A stretch of 64,000 nt of DNA. It comes from Limosilactobacillus urinaemulieris. Lineage in GTDB: Bacteria; Bacillota; Bacilli; Lactobacillales; Lactobacillaceae. The stretch covers positions 116,011 through 180,010 of the forward strand of contig NZ_JABUXR010000002.1 of assembly GCF_014838745.1 (NCBI RefSeq). Direction: 5' to 3'. Made by a program: the position numbers and the translations under genes. Positions 17,647-26,855 of the stretch are shown here, in pieces; the stretch's first letter is position 1, and each line of letters opens with the position of its first letter. Under the pieces are notes generated by a model that made no database searches, had not been told where the DNA came from, and worked only from the letters and a program-made list of their open reading frames with translations.

Positions 17647-18481
17647 TTTTCATCTCCAATAATGGCTGGCAATGTGGACAAAATGTGGTTCCGCGCTGGT
17701 TAACTTTTATTTTTACCATTTTTGTACCACACCGCGGACAATTATCTCCACCATGACCATACGCATTTAACTGCTCCTGAAATGCACCAGCATCGCCAAA
17801 CGCATTTTTAAATGTATGAACAGTTGTCCCTTTATACTCAATTGCCCTTGATAACTCTTGAATAATATTATCATGCAGGGTCTGGATCTGCTTATCAGTA
17901 AGGGTGTTAGCGGGCTGTTCAGGATTGATCCCGCTCATCCAAAGAACTTCATCAACATAGATATTTCCTAATCCAGCAACATGGCGTTGATTAAGCAAAA
18001 ACGGTTTTATTTTTCCACGGCTTCGTCGCAAGATTCGTTTAAAATAGTCAACCTTAAAATCAGTGGCAGTGGGCTCTGGACCAATTGTTTTCAACCCGCC
18101 AACTGTCATCTCATCGCCGGTTTTTACTAGTGTCATTCGGCCAAATTTCCGAGTATCACGGTAGCAAAGTTCTGTTCCATCCGTAAATTTAAAGACAACG
18201 TGAGTATGCTTATCAACCGAAGCTCCTGCCGGTTGTGTATAGTAACTGCCCTCCATACGTAAGTGGGAGACCATTGTTAGGTGATTACTAAACCGAAAAA
18301 GAAGGTATTTGCCACGACGATCAACAGTTTCGATTGTCTGGCCAATCAGTGACTGCCTAAACTGTTCAACATCATTAGTAATTGTCTTACCATAATGAAC
18401 ATCAATTCCATTGATCTTTCGTCCTGCAGCAATCTTTAATAATCCCCGACGAACCGTTTCAACTTCTGGTAATTCCGGCAT
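17639..18481 (-). CDS. mutM: Formamidopyrimidine-DNA glycosylase
   Basis: 280 residues. The catalytic N-terminal Pro with MPELPEVETVRRGL, the lesion-recognition helix-two-turn-helix (HVAGLGNIYVDEVLW) and the C-terminal zinc finger (CPRCGTKM and CPHCQ) are intact. It removes 8-oxoguanine and related lesions. It lies 18 bases after polA. Confidence 0.96.
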   Translation of the reverse strand: MPELPEVETVRRGLLKIAAGRKINGIDVHYGKTITNDVEQFRQSLIGQTIETVDRRGKYLLFRFSNHLTMVSHLRMEGSYYTQPAGASVDKHTHVVFKFTDGTELCYRDTRKFGRMTLVKTGDEMTVGGLKTIGPEPTATDFKVDYFKRILRRSRGKIKPFLLNQRHVAGLGNIYVDEVLWMSGINPEQPANTLTDKQIQTLHDNIIQELSRAIEYKGTTVHTFKNAFGDAGAFQEQLNAYGHGGDNCPRCGTKMVKIKVNQRGTTFCPHCQPLLEMKND

Positions 18482-18499
18482 CGATCCTTCCTCCTCAAA

Positions 18500-21160
18500 T
18501 TATTTCTTCAAATCATACCATGTATCGCCATACTTACTATCGACCTTTAACGGAACAGAAAGTTTAACTGCTGAATCCATTACGTCAGGAACTAGTTTAT
18601 TCAATACTGGGATTTCTTCTTTTGGCGCTTTAAAAACCAGCTCATCATGAATTTGAAGAAGCATTTTTGCCTTTAATTGACGCTTTTCTAATTCGTCCTG
18701 CATCTTAATCATTGCAATTTTAATGATATCTGCAGCACTTCCCTGAATTGGCGTATTCATCGCGGTTCGTTCTGCAAATGAACGCCGGCTAAAGCTCTTG
18801 GCATTAATGTCTGGCAAGTAACGACGACGATGAGTAATCGTTTCAACATATCCATTTTGCCGTGCAAACTCAATCGTGTTATGAATATAATCCTTAACTT
18901 TTGGAAATTCTTTAAAGTAATTTTGAATAAATTCGTGAGCTTGGCTGCGACTAACGTGAATTCGTTGGGCTAACCCATAATCACTGATCCCATAAACAAT
19001 TCCAAAGTTAACCGCCTTTGCCCGCCGACGCATATTACGATCAATCTCTTGATCTGGTTTTAAATGAAAAATCCGGCGAGCTGTGCTGGCATGGATATCC
19101 TCACCATTCTTAAAGTCTTCCTGAAGGTTATGATCACCTGTAATATGAGCAAGAACTCGTAATTCAACCTGTGAATAATCAGAAGAGAATATCTGCCATC
19201 CCTCATGACTCGGAACAAACGCTTGACGAATAAGCCGCCCTTCTGGTAATCGTACTGGGATGTTCTGTAGATTAGGATCAACCGACGATAAACGTCCAGT
19301 TTGGGTTAATGTTTGTAGGTAACGGGTATGGATCTTTTGATCGCTCGAATGAATAACTTTTAGCAGTCCCTTAATATACGTTGATTGTAGCTTTGAGATC
19401 TGGCGATATTGAAGAATATTTTCCACAATTGGTGCCTGGGGAGCTAATTTTTCGAGAACATCAACAGCTGTTGAATACCCTGTCTTAGTTTTCTTAATAA
19501 CAGGTAGCTTTAACTTTTCAAAGAGAATTTTACCAAGCTGTTTAGTGGAGTTAATGTTAAACTCTTCGCCAGCTTCTTGATAAATCTGTTCCTCAATCTC
19601 CGCGAGCCGTTCAGTTAACTTGCTCCCCATATTCTTTAACGTTTGCGCGTCAACATGAACCCCAGTAATTTCCATTTTGGCTAAAACATGGGTTAGTGGT
19701 AATTCAATATCAGTATAAAGAGGTAACTGTTCATTTTTCTTTAACTGTTCAAATAATTGGGGACGCAACTGTTCAATTGCTCGTGCCTTATTGGCAAGAT
19801 GCTGAAAGAACAGCTGATCATCATCAGGAATTGTCCTCTTAGCTCCCTTTCCATAAACTTCTTCATCCGTTTGCACATCATCATATCCATGCTCATGAGC
19901 CAATTTTCCCAAATCATTGCTATTGTCATTGGTATTCAGAAGATAGGAAGCCAGAAGAAGATCAAAATCAATTCCGTCAAGAGTAATTCCTAATCGATTC
20001 AGGCCAACGATCTGTGCTTTCGCATTAAAAACGTCCTTCTTGATTTTAGAATCGGTTAGCCAGCTTTTGACCTCGGCCGTCTTCAGTAATTCAGGATCAC
20101 GACTTACTAGCCATTGTTTGCCGTTACCCAAAGCAAAACCGGCAAATGATGAAGTGTGATAATTAGGATCTGGCATTTCTAAATAAAAGCTTCCCCGATC
20201 ACCTAATTTAGCAATAAGATCCAGGTTATCAGCAGTCAGTTCCGTGTACTCAACCGGTGCAATTTCGGTGTCCTGATCATCTGGTGAAACAGCCATTTTC
20301 TTTAAAAATGACTGAAAATCCATCTTCTGATAGAAGTCAATTAGTTTTTCTGTTTGCGGACCCTTATATTCAAGATCTGCTAGCTTAACTTCAACCGGTG
20401 CATCGCGCAAAATAGTGGCTAACGTCTTACATTGTCGAGCAATATCTTCCTCTTCGACTAGGTGTTCTTTCATCTTGCTCTTTTTCAATTTATCAATATT
20501 TTCATAAATACCTTCGACAGAACCAAACTGTTTTACAAGCTTAATCGCGGTCTTTTCCCCAATTTTGGTAACTCCGGGATAATTATCAGAGGTATCACCC
20601 ATTAAAGCCTTCATATCGATAATCTGGGCCGGTGTGATCCCAAGTTTTTCTTGAACATGTTCTGGCGTATAATGTTCAGTATCGGTAACTCCCTTATGGG
20701 TAACTGCTACCGTAGTATGTTCACTGGCAAGTTGGGTTAAGTCACGGTCACCTGTAACAATTAAGGTCTCATAGCCAGCTGTATCACCTTCCTTAGCGAG
20801 GGTTCCGATAATATCATCAGCCTCATAGCCCTTTAATTCATAACTATGTAATCCAGAATCTTTTACTAGTTCACGGACATACGGAAGTTGCTCAGTTAAT
20901 TCTTCGGGAGTCTTACTCCGGCCACCCTTATAGTCGCCATACATTTTGGTTCGAAAAGTAACCTTACCAGCATCAAAAGCTACTAGTGCTGCATCTGGAT
21001 GAAAATTTTCTAAAACATGATCAAGCATCAACTTGAAGCCATAAATAGCTGCCGTGTGCAGGCCATCCTTGTTAGTAAATTTATCAATCTGGTTGTGCAT
21101 TGCAAAAAAAGCCCGAAAAACAATGCTGTTACCATCAATTAATAATAGTTGTTTTGCCAT
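18500..21160 (-). CDS. polA: DNA polymerase I
   Basis: 886 residues: N-terminal 5'-3' exonuclease (about 1-290), a 3'-5' exonuclease-like domain, and the polymerase domain with DYSQVELRVLAHI, the O-helix region RRRAKAVNFGIVYG and QIHDELVF. In the exonuclease-like domain the canonical DxE pair is replaced by YLEMPDPNY, so proofreading is probably absent, as in many Firmicutes. The ATG has AGAAGGAG 9 bases upstream. It starts the polA-mutM-coaE run. Confidence 0.96.
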   Translation of the reverse strand: MAKQLLLIDGNSIVFRAFFAMHNQIDKFTNKDGLHTAAIYGFKLMLDHVLENFHPDAALVAFDAGKVTFRTKMYGDYKGGRSKTPEELTEQLPYVRELVKDSGLHSYELKGYEADDIIGTLAKEGDTAGYETLIVTGDRDLTQLASEHTTVAVTHKGVTDTEHYTPEHVQEKLGITPAQIIDMKALMGDTSDNYPGVTKIGEKTAIKLVKQFGSVEGIYENIDKLKKSKMKEHLVEEEDIARQCKTLATILRDAPVEVKLADLEYKGPQTEKLIDFYQKMDFQSFLKKMAVSPDDQDTEIAPVEYTELTADNLDLIAKLGDRGSFYLEMPDPNYHTSSFAGFALGNGKQWLVSRDPELLKTAEVKSWLTDSKIKKDVFNAKAQIVGLNRLGITLDGIDFDLLLASYLLNTNDNSNDLGKLAHEHGYDDVQTDEEVYGKGAKRTIPDDDQLFFQHLANKARAIEQLRPQLFEQLKKNEQLPLYTDIELPLTHVLAKMEITGVHVDAQTLKNMGSKLTERLAEIEEQIYQEAGEEFNINSTKQLGKILFEKLKLPVIKKTKTGYSTAVDVLEKLAPQAPIVENILQYRQISKLQSTYIKGLLKVIHSSDQKIHTRYLQTLTQTGRLSSVDPNLQNIPVRLPEGRLIRQAFVPSHEGWQIFSSDYSQVELRVLAHITGDHNLQEDFKNGEDIHASTARRIFHLKPDQEIDRNMRRRAKAVNFGIVYGISDYGLAQRIHVSRSQAHEFIQNYFKEFPKVKDYIHNTIEFARQNGYVETITHRRRYLPDINAKSFSRRSFAERTAMNTPIQGSAADIIKIAMIKMQDELEKRQLKAKMLLQIHDELVFKAPKEEIPVLNKLVPDVMDSAVKLSVPLKVDSKYGDTWYDLKK

Positions 21161-21282
21161 TTAATACCGCTCCTTCTCTTATTCTTAATAATTGTACCAA
21201 AGATTGGAAGGCTCCGTTAGTTTCCTGTTCACGAATTTAATGAGAGCGTTAAGGTTTTATCATCAGTTAAAGAAGGGATCTT

Positions 21283-21951
21283 TTGAACAAATTACTTAAT
21301 ACTCATCACGTTGAAGAGGCACGTCTGTTTGCCATCATCATGACTTTTTGTGGCGGCTTTCTTGATGCGTTCACCTATGTTCAATGTGGTCATACGCTTG
21401 CTGCTGCACAAACTGGAAATATCGTTTTTCTCGCTGCAGCGTTAGTTAATCATAATGTTATTGGGATTATCGATCGATGTGGCGCAATTGCCCTCTATAT
21501 TCTCGGGATTATTGTTGCTATTACCTTACAGGCCCATATCAAATACTGGCGAATCTTCTGCCTTTTCCCAATCTTAATCATTGGTGGATTCGTGGGCAGT
21601 ATGCCTGAGAACTTTCCTACATATCTTTCAGTCGGTCTGGTTTCCTTTGGCCTTGCTTTACTAAATACCGCTTTCAGTAAAATCGAGGGGCTCGGTTACA
21701 GCAGTGTTTTTACTACAGGTAACATTAAAAAGTCAGTCGTTTTCGGCACCGAATATATCTACCACCATCGTCAACAAGATTTAGAAATTGCTATTAACTA
21801 CTTCATCATCGTTTTAGCATTTACCCTTGGCGCCATTTCATCGGCAATCATTCAGCCCTTCTTCAGGATGAAAACAATTTGGGTTGCAGTCGCCATTATC
21901 TTCTTAACTGATATATTTTATTATTATCAAAAAGTCCATGAATCTAATTAG
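21283..21951 (+). CDS. DUF1275 (YoaK family) membrane protein
   Basis: 222 residues with about six membrane helices. The N-terminal GGFLDAFTYVQCGHTLAAAQTGN is the DUF1275 hallmark. The start is TTG 21283-21285, with AAGAAGGGA 4 bases upstream; no better ATG exists. Function is unknown; the fold suggests transport. It is an isolated plus-strand gene between polA and the Bax-inhibitor-like gene. Confidence 0.85.
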   Translation: MNKLLNTHHVEEARLFAIIMTFCGGFLDAFTYVQCGHTLAAAQTGNIVFLAAALVNHNVIGIIDRCGAIALYILGIIVAITLQAHIKYWRIFCLFPILIIGGFVGSMPENFPTYLSVGLVSFGLALLNTAFSKIEGLGYSSVFTTGNIKKSVVFGTEYIYHHRQQDLEIAINYFIIVLAFTLGAISSAIIQPFFRMKTIWVAVAIIFLTDIFYYYQKVHESN

Positions 21952-21962
21952 AATAACCATTG

Positions 21963-22015
21963 AAAAAAGGAAGAGAGTGAGAAAAGCTAAACGTTTTCTC
22001 ACCCCCCTCCCTTTT
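21963..22015. terminator. Bidirectional terminator between convergent genes
   Basis: Paired arms AAAAGGAAG / CTCCCTTTT and an inner perfect stem TGAGAAAA / TTTTCTCA. T-runs are present on both strands. It serves the DUF1275 gene and the convergent Bax-inhibitor-like gene. Confidence 0.8.
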
Positions 22016-22017
22016 AA

Positions 22018-22731
22018 TTAGTTTCGATCACTCATCCCAAAAATTTGGAGGAGTGAAATGAAGAGGTTAACAAAGTCTAAGTACAATTGAAGTGCACCCA
22101 AAACTGCTAATCCGGTTACTGAAACTTGATCACCATAGTTAACATAAATCTGCTTCATTTTCTGTGCATCCCAGCCAGTCAGTACAGTAAAAATAATTAC
22201 TGTGATGAAAGAGAAAATGTAAGCAATCGCTGGACTTTGCAAGAACATATTAATAATGTAAGCAATAATCAAAGCAATCAATGCTGCCATTGCATGTGAT
22301 CCAAACTTAGTCAAGTCCCGTTTAGTTACGGTCCCGTAAATCGCCATTACAATAAAGATCACTGATGATGAAACAAAAGCCGAAGCAATACTTGCACCAG
22401 TATAAACACCGGCAATCAATGCGAACTCAACTCCATAAATGATTGATATCAGCATCAACATTACGAAAGCACCAACAGGATTCCTGGTAGCGCTAAAACT
22501 AATTCCCATTGACAAAGCAATTGGCAACAGTAAGACAAGCCAGATCATTGCCGGATGGGCACCAAAGTAACCGAAAACCTCACGACGAAATGTATTCATT
22601 GTTAAATAGGCGGAAAATGCAGAAACCAAAATCGCAACCACCATGTTACCGTACATCCGAGTCAAGAACCGATTCAATCCTGCGGAATCAGTAACAACCC
22701 GGCGCTCCGGTTGTCCAGAAAAGTTATTCAT
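22018..22731 (-). CDS. Bax inhibitor-1 (BI-1/YccA) family membrane protein
   Basis: 237 residues with seven predicted helices. FLTRMYGNMVVAILVSA near the N-terminus, GVFTG-like AGVYTGASIASAF and the C-terminal LGALQLYLDFVNLFISLLQIFG match the BI-1 family, of which Bacillus YetJ is a pH-dependent calcium leak. The Asp of the C-terminal YLDF segment is the likely gating residue. It is a single-gene unit with its own terminator. Confidence 0.9.
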   Translation of the reverse strand: MNNFSGQPERRVVTDSAGLNRFLTRMYGNMVVAILVSAFSAYLTMNTFRREVFGYFGAHPAMIWLVLLLPIALSMGISFSATRNPVGAFVMLMLISIIYGVEFALIAGVYTGASIASAFVSSSVIFIVMAIYGTVTKRDLTKFGSHAMAALIALIIAYIINMFLQSPAIAYIFSFITVIIFTVLTGWDAQKMKQIYVNYGDQVSVTGLAVLGALQLYLDFVNLFISLLQIFGMSDRN

Positions 22732-22811
22732 TTATATCATTCCTTTTAATTTGACTTTCTCTGACCTTTCAAAAATAATAACAAATTTAATTGCGGCCTT
22801 CAACCTGCCAA

Positions 22812-24119
22812 CTACTTGTTTAACAGCTCTTTATACTTATCTTCATATTTTTCAATATCTCCAGCACCCATGAAGACAACCACAGCATCATGATAATGAA
22901 GAAGCTTTGTCATCGTATCCATATCAATTCCTTCACTATCAGGAATCTTTGCTTCAAGATCTTCACTTGAAACATGCCCAGCTTGTTCACGAATAGAACC
23001 AAAGATTGGTGTAACAAAAACCTTATCTGCTTTTCTTAATGATTCTGCAAAGCCATCAATATAAGCGGCTAATCGCGAATAAGTATGTGGTTGGAAAACA
23101 GCAATCACTTGGCGATCCGGATATTTCTGCCGAGCAGCATCAATGGTTGCCTTAATTTCACTTGGGTGGTGAGCATAATCATCAATCAGTGTTTCATCGG
23201 CAATGTCGGTTTCACTAAACCGCCGCTTAACCCCAGTAAAGTTTGCCAGCTCACGTTTAATATCTGCCATATCGACATGTTCCATGTAAGCAACGGCAAT
23301 TACTGCCAAGCTATTAAGAACACTGTGTTCGCCATAAAGATGAATGGTGAATGTTCCTAACTTTTGATCCTTAAAGTAGGCATCATAGGTCGAACCAGCT
23401 GGTGTTCGTTGGATATTTTCTGCACGGAAATCGTCTCTTTCATTTGTTCCATAGTAGTAAACAGGAACATCAACATCGAGTTTCCGCAGATTATCATCAT
23501 CACCCCAAGCAAAGATCGCCTTCCTAACTTGCTTTCCGTATGTCTCAAAGGAACTGCGAACATCATCAATATCCTTAAAAAAGTCAGGGTGATCAAAATC
23601 AATGTTTGTCATAATGGCATAGTCTGGATGATATGCTAGGAAGTGATCACGGTACTCATCTGCCTCAAATACAAAGAAGCGGTCCTTGGCATTTCCCTTA
23701 CCAACACCATCACCAATTAAGTAGCTAGTAGGTTCAACACCATCAAGGACATGGGCTAGGAGAGCTGTTGTACTGGTCTTACCATGCGCACCCGCAATTC
23801 CAATACTGGTATGACTAGCCACCTCGTTTTCTACCGCTTCAGGATAACTCATAACTGTTAATCCAAGTTCATGGGCCTTCTTTACCTCTGGATGATCTTC
23901 ACCAAAAGCATTTCCTTGAATAACAATCATTCCTGGCTTTAAGTTAGCTGGATCAAACAGCAAAATCTTAATACCATTCTTCAATAATGGTCCCTGGGTA
24001 AAGGTTTCCTTTTCGATGTCTGACCCTAAAACCTCATTCCCCTTATCATGAAGGATTCGGGCAAGTGATGCCATCCCTGTTCCTTTAATTCCAATAAAAT
24101 AATAAGTTTTTTTATCCAT
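22812..24119 (-). CDS. murC: UDP-N-acetylmuramate--L-alanine ligase
   Basis: 435 residues. It opens [20 protein letters not shown] and has the ATP loop [10 protein letters not shown], the [11 protein letters not shown] metal site and VFMGAGDI near the C-terminus. AAGGA lies 9 bases before ATG 24117-24119; an upstream in-frame GTG overlaps that site. It adds L-Ala to UDP-MurNAc in peptidoglycan synthesis. ytpR lies 40 bases upstream. Confidence 0.95.
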   Translation of the reverse strand: MDKKTYYFIGIKGTGMASLARILHDKGNEVLGSDIEKETFTQGPLLKNGIKILLFDPANLKPGMIVIQGNAFGEDHPEVKKAHELGLTVMSYPEAVENEVASHTSIGIAGAHGKTSTTALLAHVLDGVEPTSYLIGDGVGKGNAKDRFFVFEADEYRDHFLAYHPDYAIMTNIDFDHPDFFKDIDDVRSSFETYGKQVRKAIFAWGDDDNLRKLDVDVPVYYYGTNERDDFRAENIQRTPAGSTYDAYFKDQKLGTFTIHLYGEHSVLNSLAVIAVAYMEHVDMADIKRELANFTGVKRRFSETDIADETLIDDYAHHPSEIKATIDAARQKYPDRQVIAVFQPHTYSRLAAYIDGFAESLRKADKVFVTPIFGSIREQAGHVSSEDLEAKIPDSEGIDMDTMTKLLHYHDAVVVFMGAGDIEKYEDKYKELLNK

Positions 24120-24159
24120 CAGTCTGGTTCCTTTCACAAATAGTTGTTAAATTAGCAGC

Positions 24160-24810
24160 CTAGTTTTGGGCTGGAAAGTAAGTATCGGCCCGTTTAAAGT
24201 CAACCGCTTCACCAGTTTCCTGCCAATCATCAGGAATTATCCATAGCCCTTTCTTATCAGGAGCATTCTTTAACCGAAGCTCACGAAAGCCGCAAAGCAT
24301 TCCTTCACTTTTAACCCCCATTAATTCACCAGGCCAGATAATTTTACCACTCGGCATCATCGCACCAGGACGCGCTGCAACAACCTTAATATGCTCCTTA
24401 ACATTAGGAGATCCACACACAATTTGAACCGTCTTGCCATCTTCTACTCGTGTTTGAGTAATTTTAAGGTGATCTGACTTGGGATGATCCTCAATTTTCT
24501 CAACATAACCAACTACAAACTTAGGTGTATGATCAGCTGTTAATTCATCAGTAAAACCTGCTTGAGTCAGCACTTTATTTAACTTAGCAACTTGTTCATC
24601 GCTTAAAAATACTTGTCCCCGTTCATCCTTCAGCTCTGGTAATACTTCACTTGCATTAAAGAAGTTATAGCCAAGAAGGCTTCCATCCTTCGCAGCAGTA
24701 ATTTGTGTAACGTTTTCTTTAGAATTTACAGTCTGGTCAGCCACATCAGGACCAGTAATAACAACTAAAACATCGCCCATCTCTTGAGGGTTATAACTAG
24801 AAATTAACAT
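24160..24810 (-). CDS. ytpR: YtpR-family tRNA-binding (EMAP/Phe-RS B2-like) protein
   Basis: 216 residues. An N-terminal YtpR domain (NPQEMGDVLVVI) is followed by an OB-fold tRNA-binding domain containing GYVEKIEDHPKSDHLKI, QIVCGSPNV and SEGMLCGFREL, all typical of EMAP-II/PheT B2 domains. It is a stand-alone homologue of the PheT N-terminus, probably cytoplasmic; its RNA partner is not known. Confidence 0.9.
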   Translation of the reverse strand: MLISSYNPQEMGDVLVVITGPDVADQTVNSKENVTQITAAKDGSLLGYNFFNASEVLPELKDERGQVFLSDEQVAKLNKVLTQAGFTDELTADHTPKFVVGYVEKIEDHPKSDHLKITQTRVEDGKTVQIVCGSPNVKEHIKVVAARPGAMMPSGKIIWPGELMGVKSEGMLCGFRELRLKNAPDKKGLWIIPDDWQETGEAVDFKRADTYFPAQN

Positions 24811-24835
24811 CAGATTTTCCTTTCTCCATCAAAAT

Positions 24836-24881
24836 AACAATGAAGGGAATCGTGATTAATAATACGCCGACCCCTTCATTC
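24836..24881 (-). terminator. Terminator after the thioredoxin-like gene
   Basis: Arms AATGAAGGG / CCCCTTCATT with an AATCG / CGA extension. The minus-strand side is followed by GTTATTTTG and the plus-strand side by CTTTTT. Confidence 0.65.
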
Positions 24882-24899
24882 TTTTTACCGTTTACCATT

Positions 24900-25220
24900 T
24901 TACTTCAAATCATTTAAAAAATCTTCTACTTGTTGCTTAGTTTTTCGATCTTTGTTTACAAAACGACCGATTTCTTTGCCATCACTGTAAACAACAAAGC
25001 TTGGAATACCAAAAATATTTAATTCAGCAGCAAGGTCAATGTTTTCATCACGATCTACCTCAATGAAGGTGTATTCTGGGAAATCTTGTTCAATTTGTGG
25101 CATTGCTGGCTTAATAAAGTGACAGTCAGGACACCACCCAGCATCAAAAAACAGGACGACTTTCCCTTTACCAATCTTTTCTAATAATTGCTCTTCTTGC
25201 ATTTGCGGTAACTTTTCCAT
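24900..25220 (-). CDS. ytpP: Thioredoxin-like protein, YtpP family
   Basis: 106 residues with a thioredoxin fold. The active site reads WCPDCHFIKP in place of the classical WCGPC, and the cis-proline segment is FGIPSFVVY. YtpP proteins are thiol oxidoreductases and have been linked to bacillithiol- or CoA-type disulfide exchange in other Firmicutes; the role here is not shown. It lies upstream of ytpR-murC, separated by a terminator. Confidence 0.87.
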   Translation of the reverse strand: MEKLPQMQEEQLLEKIGKGKVVLFFDAGWCPDCHFIKPAMPQIEQDFPEYTFIEVDRDENIDLAAELNIFGIPSFVVYSDGKEIGRFVNKDRKTKQQVEDFLNDLK

Positions 25221-25299
25221 TTTCTTACCTCCACGATAAATTGAAGTAATTATATCATTATGCTATCACATTAGCTCTTAATTAGCTTTTTCTATCCGT

Positions 25300-25319
25300 T
25301 AATGTTAAAATTAACATTA
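25300..25319. promoter_or_regulatory. Perfect 20-base palindrome between divergent genes
   Basis: TAATGTTAA-AA-TTAACATTA, both arms exact. It ends 8 bases before a GATACT -10-like box (25328-25333) for the plus-strand gene at 25360 and would overlap its -35 region. It may be an operator; the binding protein is unknown. Confidence 0.45.
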
Positions 25320-25359
25320 TTAATTTTGATACTAACTGACAAAGGAAGCAATTAATTAA

Positions 25360-25707
25360 ATGAATGATTCTAATAATTCACTCAATCCTTGGTTATTACC
25401 AGTAACACTCGGTGCATCTGGGGTGGTTGGGTTCCTTGCTGGAAAGTTGTTTGGTCAACGACGGATTTCAGCTGACCAAATTCTCAAAATGATTCGCGAT
25501 GATTTCAAACGTGAAGGAGAGGTTACCGGTAGTTGGATTAATCAACATCGAATCCCCTATCAACGTTTCGCAGTTAAAACTGAAGCTTACGAAGGTGGCG
25601 TTACCCGTTTGGAAGATGATCAGCCAGTTGATTACCAATTTATTGCTGATGCCAAAACAGGGAGTCTTCTTTCATTGAAGCGGGTTGAGCGATCATTAAA
25701 TAACTAA
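25360..25707 (+). CDS. Small membrane-anchored protein of unknown function
   Basis: 115 residues. One N-terminal hydrophobic segment (about 11-31, LLPVTLGASGVVGFLAGKLFG) then a soluble domain with GEVTGSWINQHRIPYQRFAV and a final DAKTGSLLSLKRVE strand that recalls the PepSY fold. AAAGGA stands 14 bases upstream of the ATG. I do not recognise a named family with confidence. A bidirectional terminator follows at 25731-25779. Confidence 0.7.
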   Translation: MNDSNNSLNPWLLPVTLGASGVVGFLAGKLFGQRRISADQILKMIRDDFKREGEVTGSWINQHRIPYQRFAVKTEAYEGGVTRLEDDQPVDYQFIADAKTGSLLSLKRVERSLNN

Positions 25708-25730
25708 AAATTTCTATGAATAGAAAGAAA

Positions 25731-25779
25731 AATATAGGGTTCCAGAATTCGGTATTACCGAACGTTGGGACCCTATATT
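25731..25779. terminator. Bidirectional terminator
   Basis: Outer arms AATATAGGGT / ACCCTATATT and inner ATTCGGTA / CGAACG part-pairing, with A/T-runs on both sides. It separates the convergent 25360 gene and the HesB-like gene. Confidence 0.75.
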
Positions 25780-25790
25780 TATATACTTTA

Positions 25791-26180
25791 CTATTCCCAG
25801 TAATCTTCAAATTTACTTGAAGCTCCAGTAGTAGCGTCAACATTTTCGCCAATAAAATTATCTGCAGTTACTACTTGCCCATTTTCTTCCCGTTGAAAGA
25901 AGAAGACAGGATACTGCGCATTATTTTGATAGTCGATTAACGTTACTAGTCCCGAAAAGAACCAGCTATCGTTAAAATTAATATGATAATTAATTCCATC
26001 CTTTTTCTCAATTACCGTTGCATTTGATAGATCCCTTTCTGGGGCAAACCCTTGCCGGGAACCGTGATGAACATCTCGTGGTTGAATAGTTTCCCCATAA
26101 ATTCTAACCCCATCCCCAGGTTTAAGGGCGTAATTATCCTGAAACCATTTACTGGCACTGTTCGTAATAATTAATTTCAT
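25791..26180 (-). CDS. HesB/IscA-like iron-sulfur biogenesis family protein
   Basis: 129 residues with the layout of the lactobacillal HesB/YneR-like family: MKLIITNSASKWFQDNYAL, GDGVRIYGE and FNDSWFFSGLVTLIDY. The three cysteines that bind iron or clusters in true A-type carriers are absent, so a carrier role is doubtful. It lies 10 bases after trmB and probably shares its transcript. Confidence 0.75.
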   Translation of the reverse strand: MKLIITNSASKWFQDNYALKPGDGVRIYGETIQPRDVHHGSRQGFAPERDLSNATVIEKKDGINYHINFNDSWFFSGLVTLIDYQNNAQYPVFFFQREENGQVVTADNFIGENVDATTGASSKFEDYWE

Positions 26181-26190
26181 TTAATCATCC

Positions 26191-26847
26191 CTATAGGCTA
26201 TCTTTTTTCGGCATTGCTGCGGTTAGCTTATAAATTGGCTGTCCCTTTGAAGCAAACTTATGCTCATATTCGGTTTCAACATTATGTTCATTCTCATCAC
26301 TATTATGAAGATCAAGCCAAAGCCCAGCAAACTTCATTCCAAAATTATTCATACTAACAACGGAAAATTCAAAGAATCCCATATTATCAGTTTTCAGTTC
26401 AACTTGTCCTTGTGGCTGCAAAATGAGTTGATACTCACTCAAAAAGGTGTGATAGGTTAATCGCCGTTTTGCATGTCGTTTCTTTGGCCATGGATCTGAG
26501 AAGTTCAGGTAAAGTTTCTCAACTTCACCAGGTTCAAAATATTCAGTTAACTCCTCACCTTCACCACAAATCAACTGCAAGTTAGGTAGTTTTTCTGGAA
26601 GGGCTTTTTTTAAAGCAATTGCAGCAACAGTCCGCTGAATTTCCAAACCGATAAAGTTAATCTCCGGATGTGCTTTTGCCATTCCAATAATAAATTGCCC
26701 CTTTCCCATTCCTACTTCAAGATGAAGGGGCTGTTTCTTGGAAAAGCGCGATTGCCATTTTCCCTTAAACTGTGTTGCATCATCAACCAATAATTCAGGG
26801 TGTTCCGCCATTAATGGGTCCGCCCACTTCTTATGTTTTACACGCAT
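26191..26847 (-). CDS. trmB: tRNA (guanine-N7-)-methyltransferase
   Basis: 218 residues. SAM motif [11 protein letters not shown], and the family hallmark [18 protein letters not shown] start at ATG 26845-26847, with GAGG 6 bases upstream, rather than at the earlier in-frame GTG. It methylates G46 of tRNAs. It lies 8 bases after ecsB. Confidence 0.95.
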   Translation of the reverse strand: MRVKHKKWADPLMAEHPELLVDDATQFKGKWQSRFSKKQPLHLEVGMGKGQFIIGMAKAHPEINFIGLEIQRTVAAIALKKALPEKLPNLQLICGEGEELTEYFEPGEVEKLYLNFSDPWPKKRHAKRRLTYHTFLSEYQLILQPQGQVELKTDNMGFFEFSVVSMNNFGMKFAGLWLDLHNSDENEHNVETEYEHKFASKGQPIYKLTAAMPKKDSL

Positions 26848-26855
26848 AATATTCC

